Assembly: GCA_050260215.1 (NCBI GenBank)
Contig: JBLNBU010000025.1
Location: 1-18,177, forward strand
Source of the DNA: JBLNBU01 sp050260215
GTDB lineage: Bacteria; Pseudomonadota; Alphaproteobacteria; Rhodospirillales; Magnetospirillaceae
Direction of reading: 5' to 3'
Length of the DNA: 18,177 nt
The position numbers and the translations under genes were made by a program. Under the pieces are notes generated by a model. That model searched no databases, was not told where the DNA came from, and worked only from the letters and a program-made list of their open reading frames with translations. Below, one piece after another: positions 7,115 through 12,532 of this stretch. The first letter of the stretch is position 1. Every line of letters begins with the position of its first letter.

Positions 7115-7905
7115 GCAACGGACACGCCACCCATCCCTACCATCTGGTCGACCCCAGCCCGTGGCCGGCGGTCGGCGCGGCCTCGGCCTTCGTGCTGGCC
7201 TACGGCGCGGTGACCTTCTTCCACGACCGCAACGACCCGTGGATCCTGCTGGCCGGGCTGGCCGGCGTCCTGGTCACCATGGGCATGTGGTGGCGCGACG
7301 TGGTGCGCGAGGCCCAGCTGGCGCGCGCCCACACGCCGGTGGTCCAGCACGGCCTGCGCATCGGCATGGGGCTGTTCATCACCTCCGAGGTGATGTTCTT
7401 CGTCGCCTTCTTCTGGGCGTTCTTCAACGGCGCCACCGGCGTCGACCCGGCGACGCCCCACTGGCCGCCGCCCGGCATCCAGCCGCTGGAGACCTGGCAC
7501 ATCCCGTTCATCAACACCCTCATCCTGGTGTCGTCGGGCCTGTTCGTGAACTGGGCCCACCACGCACTGCGCCAGGGCCGGCGCGACAAGGTGGTGACCG
7601 GGCTGGCGGTGGCGGTGGTGCTGGGCCTGTGCTTCCTGGGGCTGCAGGCCTACGAGTACGGCGAGGCCGCCTTCGGCTTCAAGGAAGGCATCTATCCCAC
7701 CGTGTTCTACATGGCCACCGGCTTCCACGGCTTCCACGTCTTCGTCGGCGTGTGCTTCTTGACGGTGTGCATGCTGCGCGCCCGGCGCGGCGACTTCACC
7801 CCGCGCCAGCACGTGGGGTTCGAGGCGGCCGCCTGGTACTGGCACTTCGTCGACGTGGTGTGGATATTCCTGTTCGTCTGGGTCTACTGGTGGGGCAACA
7901 GCTAG
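7111..7905 (+). CDS. ctaE: Cytochrome c oxidase subunit III
   Basis: A 264-residue integral membrane protein with about seven helices, the size usual for subunit III, which stabilises the oxidase and sustains proton uptake. Typical segments are visible: VVQHGLRIGMGLFITSEVMFF with the conserved E93, HWPPPGI and PLETWHIPFINTLILVSSG in the middle, the FHGFHVFVG helix, and the final HFVDVVWIFLFVWVYWWG. The start overlaps the ctaG stop by four bases (ATGA), so translational coupling is expected. It ends the operon and is followed within 15 bases by a palindromic repeat hairpin. No surf1 or threonine synthase gene follows. Confidence 0.96.
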   Translation: MSNGHATHPYHLVDPSPWPAVGAASAFVLAYGAVTFFHDRNDPWILLAGLAGVLVTMGMWWRDVVREAQLARAHTPVVQHGLRIGMGLFITSEVMFFVAFFWAFFNGATGVDPATPHWPPPGIQPLETWHIPFINTLILVSSGLFVNWAHHALRQGRRDKVVTGLAVAVVLGLCFLGLQAYEYGEAAFGFKEGIYPTVFYMATGFHGFHVFVGVCFLTVCMLRARRGDFTPRQHVGFEAAAWYWHFVDVVWIFLFVWVYWWGNS

Positions 7906-7915
7906 GCCGATGCGT

Positions 7916-7944
7916 GGACCCTCGGGTCAAGCCCGAGGGTGACG
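7916..7944 (+). repeat. Dispersed palindromic hairpin, copy 2
   Basis: A perfect 9-bp stem (ACCCTCGGG 7918-7926 with CCCGAGGGT 7932-7940) closes a TCAAG loop, with GG before it and GACG after. It lies 13 bases beyond the ctaE stop codon. Loop and flanks match copy 3 at 11380. It could act as an mRNA 3' end stabiliser or terminator for the oxidase operon. Confidence 0.8.
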
Positions 7945-7957
7945 CAAAACGGATGAA

Positions 7958-8386
7958 CTAGCGGCTCGCCGGCGTGTCCGACTGGAAACGGCCGAAGGTC
8001 AGGTGCAGGTCGCGTTCGGTGATCGGGCACGCCGCCACGCCGGTCGAGCGGCCTTCGAGCGGCTGGGCCACCGATTCGACCATGCATTTCTGACTGCAGG
8101 CCTCGGCGCAGATCTCGATCTGGTTGTCGAAATTCTCGTCCAGCGCGGCGTTGACGTAGCCGCGCATCTGCTGGATCTGCTCGGGCGTGTAGCGGCCCTG
8201 GACCACCTTGGGCCACTCGGCCGCCATGCGGGTCTTCGAGATGTCGCTGCACCCGCAGCGCGACACCAGGCCGATGAAGCGGCCGATGCGAGAGGGATGG
8301 GCGGGCTGGTCCGGCGGCGGCAGCAGGGAATCGCATCCCGACAGGGCCACGACCGCTGCGAAGGCGACGAGAACGGACTTGTTCAT
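7958..8386 (-). CDS. Cysteine-rich lipoprotein of unknown function
   Basis: A 142-residue protein with a lipoprotein signal peptide; the lipobox ALSGC puts the lipidated cysteine at residue 18. The mature part has six further cysteines: C44 and C46 (SRCGCS), C93, C97 and C101 (CxxxCxxxC in EICAEACSQKC) and C120. Such spacing could bind a metal cluster or form disulfides in the periplasm; I do not recognise the family. The start at 8386 has a GAAGGGA sequence about 10 bases upstream. It is the last of three minus-strand genes after sppA and the zinc-ribbon gene, and converges with the oxidase operon. The neighbourhood suggests, but does not show, a role linked to periplasmic redox or copper. 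Confidence 0.75.
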   Translation of the reverse strand: MNKSVLVAFAAVVALSGCDSLLPPPDQPAHPSRIGRFIGLVSRCGCSDISKTRMAAEWPKVVQGRYTPEQIQQMRGYVNAALDENFDNQIEICAEACSQKCMVESVAQPLEGRSTGVAACPITERDLHLTFGRFQSDTPASR

Positions 8387-8422
8387 GGCAACGCGTTCCC
8401 TTCAACTTGAAAAAGACGGCCT

Positions 8423-8668
8423 TCAGTAGGGACAATCGCTCCGCCCGCACGGCTTGGCGCCGCGCGCGGGCTGCCATGTATTGCACGCCGGGCACCTGAC
8501 CATGTCCTGAACGCCGTCGGCATTGTCCGGCTCCCGCCGCGCCGGGCCGGGTGCGGGCGGACGCCGCCCCTCGCGGGCCCGGATCTCGGCGACCCGGGCC
8601 ATGTACTTGAAGCCGAACCAGATGATGGCGATGACCGCAACGGTCAGCAGAAGCTTGGGAAACGACAT
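8423..8668 (-). CDS. Small membrane-anchored zinc-ribbon protein
   Basis: An 81-residue protein. Residues about 4-22 form one membrane helix, followed by a basic, proline-rich linker (about 30-52). The C-terminal end is a Cys4 motif, C59-x2-C62-x11-C74-x4-C79, ending in CPY. The layout (one helix, linker, zinc ribbon) resembles the PP0621-type small proteins, whose function is unknown. The ATG at 8668 lies 9 bases after the sppA stop, so the two are probably cotranscribed. The last coding segment holds a GC-rich hairpin that recurs at 15538. Confidence 0.7.
   Translation of the reverse strand: MSFPKLLLTVAVIAIIWFGFKYMARVAEIRAREGRRPPAPGPARREPDNADGVQDMVRCPACNTWQPARGAKPCGRSDCPY
8444..8469. repeat. 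GC-rich hairpin motif, copy 1 (shared with 15538-15566)
   Basis: Contains CGGCTTGGCGCCGC, then one variable base, then CGCGGGC, the same 22-base pattern as in copy 2. The flanking CCCGC and GCGGG arms can pair around the TTGG loop, with a mismatch. This copy lies within the last codons of the zinc-ribbon gene. Confidence 0.45.
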
Positions 8669-8677
8669 GGGCGAAGT

Positions 8678-9514
8678 CTACAGACCCCAGCGTCCCCAGG
8701 CCAGCCGTTCCTCCACCGCCGCGAGCGCCTCGTCGGCCAGGCCCGCCTGGGTGCGGACCAGCCGGCGCAGCCACGACCGGCGCTGCCCGACCACGCGGAT
8801 GCGGACCTTGTCGCCGAAGCGGGCGCGCAGCATGGAGCGCAGGTCGCCCACCGTATCGGCCAGGCCCAGCGCGACGGCGGCGCGCCCGGTCCATATGTCG
8901 CCGTTGAACAGCTCGTCGCCCGCCGCCTTCAGGCGGGTGCCGCGGCGTTCGCGCACGTAGTCCTTGAAGGTGGCGTGCATCTCGGCCTGCAGTTCCTTCA
9001 GCCGCGCCACGTCTTCGGGCTTGGCCGGCAGGAACGGATCGAGCATGCGCTTGCGCTCGCCCTGGGTGTAAAGGCGGCGTTCGATGCCCAGCCGGCCGAT
9101 GGCCTCGTGCAGGCCGAAGCCGGCGGTGACAACCCCGATCGAGCCGACGATCGAGCTGTCGTCGACGATGATCTCGTCGGCGGCGCAGGCCAGCCAGTAG
9201 CCGCCCGAGGCGGCCACGTCCTCGACGAAGGCCAGCACGGGAATCGACTTTTCCTCGGCCAGCGCGCGGATGCGCTTGGCGATCAGCGCCGACTGCACCG
9301 GCGAACCGCCCGGCGAGTTGACCGCCAGCGCCACCGCCGCCAGCCGCTTGGCCGAGAAGGCGGCGTCCAGCACCCCGGCCAGCGCCCCCAGATGCAGGCC
9401 GTGGCGCAACATGCCGCCGCCGGCCGCCGAGATCAGCCCCGAAAGGCGGACGACCGTCACCACCGGCGGCGGGTTGGTCAGGCGTTCGAGCAGGGCGGCG
9501 GGGGTCCAGTCCAT
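8678..9514 (-). CDS. sppA: Signal peptide peptidase SppA-type serine protease (S49 family)
   Basis: A 278-residue protein of the S49 family, which uses a Ser-Lys dyad to degrade signal peptides left in the membrane. The nucleophile is S103 in AASGGYWLA and the general base is K155 in GERKR. Their spacing of 52 residues equals that known for the Bacillus subtilis enzyme. Motifs NSPGGSP (66-72) and SSIVGSIGVV (120-129) are also typical. No N-terminal membrane helix is visible, unlike the classical enzyme, so it may be peripheral or cytoplasmic. The ATG at 9514 is preferred; an extension to a TTG at 9550 adds only a low-complexity stretch. Neither start has a strong ribosome-binding site. It leads a minus-strand group with the zinc-ribbon and lipoprotein genes and is divergent from the diguanylate cyclase. 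Confidence 0.9.
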   Translation of the reverse strand: MDWTPAALLERLTNPPPVVTVVRLSGLISAAGGGMLRHGLHLGALAGVLDAAFSAKRLAAVALAVNSPGGSPVQSALIAKRIRALAEEKSIPVLAFVEDVAASGGYWLACAADEIIVDDSSIVGSIGVVTAGFGLHEAIGRLGIERRLYTQGERKRMLDPFLPAKPEDVARLKELQAEMHATFKDYVRERRGTRLKAAGDELFNGDIWTGRAAVALGLADTVGDLRSMLRARFGDKVRIRVVGQRRSWLRRLVRTQAGLADEALAAVEERLAWGRWGL

Positions 9515-9586
9515 GCCGACAGGGTGGCGCGGGCGGCCGCCGCCGGTCAAGCGCGTGGTCGGCCTGCGCCATCAGGCCGGAAACCG

Positions 9587-9615
9587 TTGCGGCGAACCAG
9601 GCCGAAAGTTATACA
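9587..9615 (+). promoter_or_regulatory. Candidate promoter for the diguanylate cyclase gene
   Basis: TTGCGG (9587-9592) and TATACA (9610-9615) are separated by exactly 17 bases. A start site near 9622 would leave a leader of about 26 bases. The sequence here is AT-rich compared with its surroundings. Confidence 0.4.
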
Positions 9616-9627
9616 TATTCTGAATAT
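9615..9627. promoter_or_regulatory. ATATTC-T-GAATAT palindrome, possible operator
   Basis: A perfect 13-base dyad lies directly after the candidate -10 element and would cover the expected transcription start of the diguanylate cyclase gene. That is the classic place for a repressor site. The regulator is unknown. Confidence 0.4.
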
Positions 9628-9647
9628 CGCACGCAGGAATGCCCACC

Positions 9648-11360
9648 ATGACCTTGCCCTCGGCCCTGCCGGAGCTCGGGCATGCCCGCCGCCAGGGCGC
9701 CCGCTTCTCCACCGGCTGCATGTCGGCGTTCGAGGCCTCGCGCGAGCTGGTGGCGCTGTGCCGCCACGGCACCATCCAGGACGTCAACTCGGCCGGCTGC
9801 CGGATGCTGGGCGGGAGCAAGGGCGACATCATCGGCAGGCACTTCTGCGACTTCCTCAACGACGACTATGCCGACGCCACCCGCAAGCTCCTCGAGGTCG
9901 AGGCCATCGAGCAGACCCCCATCCCGCTGTCGCTGCAGCCCCTTGACGGCGCCAGGCGTGCCGTCGAACTGGTGGTGCATCCGGCGCGCGAGCTGGGCGA
10001 CGGCCATACGGTGGTCACCGCCCACGACATCAGCAAGCAGGCCGCCCTGGCCGACAGCGCCCGGGCCGGCCAGCGCCGCTTCCGCCTGCTGGTCGAGCAT
10101 TCCATGCACCTGGTCTGCCAATGCCGGGGCGCCGTGGTCGACTACATCAATCCCGAGGGCATGCGCATGCTGGGCGGCGACCAGGCGGGCCTGCGCGCCG
10201 GGCTTTCGGTCGCCGACATGTTCGCCGACGAGTATGTCGAGCTGTTCCGCGACAACATCGCCGACATCCTGGACGAGAACACCGTCCTGCCGGTGCGCAT
10301 GCGCCGCTTCGACGGCGCCCTGATCGACGCCCAGATCCTGGCCACCCGGCTGCCGTCCACCGCCGATACGCTGGAATACATGATCGAGGCGCGCGACGTC
10401 AGCGGCCACAACCGTGCCGTGGCCGCACTCAGGCGCATGAACGAGACCCTGGAGGGCCAGGTCGCCCAGCGAACCAAGGAACTGGCCTCGGCCAAGACCT
10501 TCCTGGAATGGCTGATGGAGACCATTCCCACCCCGGTGTGGTGGAAGGGCTCCGACGGCCGCTTCCTCGGCTACAACGAGGCCTTCCGCTCGTTCTACGG
10601 CCTGGTCGGCAACGAATGGATCGGCCACACGGTGGGCGATGTCCTGCCCAGCGAATACGCCCGCAAGGCCGAGCAGGCCGAAGCCCGCCTGCATTCGGCC
10701 ATCGGCCAGGTCGAGTACGAGACGCGCCTGCCCTCGGCCGACGGCGAGCGCGACGTGCTGATCAACAAGACCGGCTGGATCGGCCCCGACGGCACCCGGG
10801 CCGGCACCATCGGCGTGCTGGTCGACATCAGCGAGCGCAAGCACATGGAGGAGGAGTTGCGCCGGCTGGCGACAACCGATTCGCTGACCAACGTGTTCAA
10901 CCGCCGCCACTTCATGGACACCGCCGCCGCCGAGGTCGAGCGGGCGGTGCGCTATGGCCGGCCGCTGTCCGCCCTGATGCTGGACATCGACCATTTCAAG
11001 CGCATCAACGACACCTGGGGCCACCCCATCGGTGACGAGGCGATCAAGGCCCTGGCGCGCACCTGCGCCGCGGTGCTGCGGGTCGAGGACGCACTTGGCC
11101 GCCTGGGGGGCGAGGAATTCGCCTGCCTGCTGCCCGAAACCGACGCCGCCGGGGCAGCCATGCTGGCCGAACGCCTGCGCCGCGCCATCGAGGCCATCGT
11201 GGTCGACGCCGGCGGCACCGAGGTGCGCTTCACCAGTTCGGTCGGCGCAGCCGAACTGGCCGGCCCCGACTGGACGGCCGAAGCCCTGCTGTCGCGCGCC
11301 GACGCCGCCCTGTACAGGGCCAAGCAGTCGGGCCGCAACCGGGTGGTGGTGGACGGCTAG
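9648..11360 (+). CDS. Cytosolic PAS-PAS-PAS-GGDEF diguanylate cyclase
   Basis: A 570-residue protein that should make cyclic di-GMP from two GTP. The active-site motif GGEEF is at 487-491, preceded by the metal-binding LDID (445-448) and the HFKRINDTWGHPIGD segment. The inhibitory site RxxD (R478-D481) sits five residues before GGEEF, so product feedback is probably intact. Upstream are three PAS-like domains, at about 27-130, 145-252 and 285-395, with a short coiled coil (about 255-283) before the third. No membrane helices are seen, so it senses a cytoplasmic signal; no cofactor ligand could be identified. I prefer the ATG at 9648 over the one at 9639 because AGGA lies 9 bases ahead of it, while it directly abuts the earlier ATG. 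No EAL domain is present. The gene converges with gapR across a hairpin repeat. Confidence 0.93.
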   Translation: MTLPSALPELGHARRQGARFSTGCMSAFEASRELVALCRHGTIQDVNSAGCRMLGGSKGDIIGRHFCDFLNDDYADATRKLLEVEAIEQTPIPLSLQPLDGARRAVELVVHPARELGDGHTVVTAHDISKQAALADSARAGQRRFRLLVEHSMHLVCQCRGAVVDYINPEGMRMLGGDQAGLRAGLSVADMFADEYVELFRDNIADILDENTVLPVRMRRFDGALIDAQILATRLPSTADTLEYMIEARDVSGHNRAVAALRRMNETLEGQVAQRTKELASAKTFLEWLMETIPTPVWWKGSDGRFLGYNEAFRSFYGLVGNEWIGHTVGDVLPSEYARKAEQAEARLHSAIGQVEYETRLPSADGERDVLINKTGWIGPDGTRAGTIGVLVDISERKHMEEELRRLATTDSLTNVFNRRHFMDTAAAEVERAVRYGRPLSALMLDIDHFKRINDTWGHPIGDEAIKALARTCAAVLRVEDALGRLGGEEFACLLPETDAAGAAMLAERLRRAIEAIVVDAGGTEVRFTSSVGAAELAGPDWTAEALLSRADAALYRAKQSGRNRVVVDG

Positions 11361-11377
11361 GGCTCTTCCTTCTTCAT

Positions 11378-11405
11378 GCCCCCCGGGTCAAGCCCGGGGG
11401 TGACG
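11378..11405 (+). repeat. Dispersed palindromic hairpin, copy 3
   Basis: A perfect 8-bp stem (CCCCCGGG 11380-11387 with CCCGGGGG 11393-11400) closes a TCAAG loop and is followed by TGACG. It lies 19 bases after the diguanylate cyclase stop and 13 bases before the gapR stop, between convergent genes. It has the same loop and right flank as copy 2. Confidence 0.8.
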
Positions 11406-11413
11406 ACGGAAGG

Positions 11414-11677
11414 TCAGCCCATGCCGATGGCGGCCTTGTAGAGGTCGAGGAGCTGCTCGATTTCCTCGCGCTCCTGGTCCTCCATCTTCCGCAGGCGGAT
11501 GATCTGGCGGATGATCTTGGTGTCGAAGCCCTGCGACTTCGCCTGGGCATAGACGTCCTTGATGTCGCCCTGCAGCGCCTGCTTTTCCTCTTCCAGACGC
11601 TCGATGCGCTCGATGATCTGGCGCAGTGCCTCGGCGGCGATACCGCCGATCTGGCTGGAAGCCTGGTCGTCGTTCAT
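11414..11677 (-). CDS. gapR: GapR-family nucleoid-associated protein (DUF2312)
   Basis: An 87-residue, mostly helical protein. It has the family hallmarks IAAEALRQIIERIERLEEEK (about 13-32), GDIKDVYAQAKSQGFDTKIIRQIIRLRKM (37-65) and a C-terminal acidic helix ending DLYKAAIG. GapR of Caulobacter is an essential or near-essential tetrameric protein that encircles overtwisted DNA and stimulates gyrase and topoisomerase IV ahead of replication forks; length and motifs here match it. The ATG at 11677 gives the standard family length; longer in-frame starts would add unrelated sequence. The ribosome-binding site is weak (AGGGG about 12 bases upstream). The upstream region contains a CRP-type palindrome and a tandem 10-bp repeat. 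Confidence 0.93.
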   Translation of the reverse strand: MNDDQASSQIGGIAAEALRQIIERIERLEEEKQALQGDIKDVYAQAKSQGFDTKIIRQIIRLRKMEDQEREEIEQLLDLYKAAIGMG

Positions 11678-11767
11678 GGTCGTCGGAACCCCTGTTGGAT
11701 GACAGGGGCAGACCATAGCCAAGCGCACGCCGCCCATCAAGCAGGGAGTCCCCCGATGGATGGCGCG

Positions 11768-11796
11768 TTTATGCCTTAGGGCAGATATGACCTCAA
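11768..11796 (-). promoter_or_regulatory. Candidate gapR promoter
   Basis: On the minus strand TTGAGG (11796-11791) is followed after 17 bases by CATAAA (11773-11768), about 90 bases ahead of the gapR ATG. The -35 element is part of the first copy of the tandem 10-bp repeat. Confidence 0.35.
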
Positions 11797-11810
11797 ATTG
11801 CCTCAAATTG
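11791..11810. repeat. Perfect tandem 10-bp repeat in the gapR / response-regulator intergenic region
   Basis: CCTCAAATTG is repeated twice head to tail with no mismatch. It abuts and partly overlaps the CRP-type palindrome. The 10-bp period puts both copies on one face of the helix. Confidence 0.8.
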
Positions 11811-11824
11811 TGAACGATCTCACA
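11809..11824. promoter_or_regulatory. Perfect CRP-type site TGTGA-N6-TCACA
   Basis: Both pentamers match the CRP/cAMP-receptor consensus exactly with the standard 6-base spacer. The centre lies about 56-61 bases upstream of the likely gapR start site and about 90 bases upstream of the response regulator ATG, so either or both genes could be controlled by a CRP/FNR-family regulator. Confidence 0.55.
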
Positions 11825-11905
11825 GAGAGCGAAATCCCTCGCCGCTAACGTCGCGCCGTCGGATGGACCGACATCGAACCGCATGCGCTTTGGGGAGCCG
11901 TGCCG

Positions 11906-12430
11906 ATGATCAAACAGAACCGGGCGCCGGCCATAGGCAGGCCGGTGCCGATGGATTTCAGCCACTTCCGGGTCCTGGTGCTGGACCCGTTCCTGCAGAC
12001 CCGCCGGCTGCTGGCCGACATCCTGACCCGCGACATGCGGGTGGGCGAGGTGCGGACCACCGCCGCGCTCGGCGACGCCCTGGAAGTGGTCGCCGCCAAC
12101 GGGGCCAACATCTTGTTCTGCGACTGGTCGGACGAGCTCAACGCGCTCGACCTGCTGCGCTTCCTGCGCAGCGAAGACAGCCCGGACCGCTTCCTGCCGG
12201 TGGTGGTGACCACCGGCTTCAACAATTACGACCGCTTCCAGGCCGCCCTGGCCGCCGGGGCGACCGAATTCATGCTCAAGCCCTTCACCGCCCAGGCGGT
12301 TGAAAACCGGCTGAAATCGGCCGCGCGGCCACGCCCGTTCGTGCAGGCATCCGGCTTCTTCGGCCCCGACCGCCGCCGCTCGACCCGCGAGTTTCCCGGC
12401 CTGGACCGGCGCAATCCGTTCAGGCGGTAG
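11906..12430 (+). CDS. Single-domain response regulator with basic GPDRRR-type tail
   Basis: A 174-residue protein with one receiver domain (about 21-140) and no DNA-binding or enzymatic output domain. The likely phospho-acceptor is D73 (FCDWSD), with T102/T103 and K125 in the usual switch positions. The acidic pocket is incomplete: after VLVLD27 comes Pro rather than a second Asp, which may weaken Mg binding or phosphorylation. The C-terminal tail (about 150-174) is basic, with GPDRRRS and LDRRNPFRR; repeats of this type follow receivers in other Rhodospirillales from memory, with unknown role. The ATG at 11906 is chosen over the GTG at 11900 because GGGGAG is 8 bases upstream. It is divergent from gapR. 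No histidine kinase is adjacent. Confidence 0.88.
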   Translation: MIKQNRAPAIGRPVPMDFSHFRVLVLDPFLQTRRLLADILTRDMRVGEVRTTAALGDALEVVAANGANILFCDWSDELNALDLLRFLRSEDSPDRFLPVVVTTGFNNYDRFQAALAAGATEFMLKPFTAQAVENRLKSAARPRPFVQASGFFGPDRRRSTREFPGLDRRNPFRR

Positions 12431-12468
12431 CTAAACAAGCATTCCTCTTCCGATTTCCTGACGGGTAG

Positions 12469-12508
12469 TGATACGGTCTACCCCGTTTGGCAGGCTGCTG
12501 CCGTATCA
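12469..12508 (+). promoter_or_regulatory. Inverted repeat and nested hairpin in the iorA leader
   Basis: Perfect 8-base arms TGATACGG (12469-12476) and CCGTATCA (12501-12508) flank a smaller stem GGCAG-GCTG-CTGCC (12489-12502). The structure ends 12 bases ahead of the iorA ribosome-binding site. It could be an operator or an RNA leader structure. Confidence 0.4.
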
Positions 12509-12532
12509 GGAATTGGAAGCAGGGAGTTTTCG

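Noticed and set aside
9515..9550. Longer sppA starting at a TTG
   Set aside because: Adds only a Gly/Arg-rich stretch with no signal or ribosome-binding site; the ATG at 9514 gives a normal protein.
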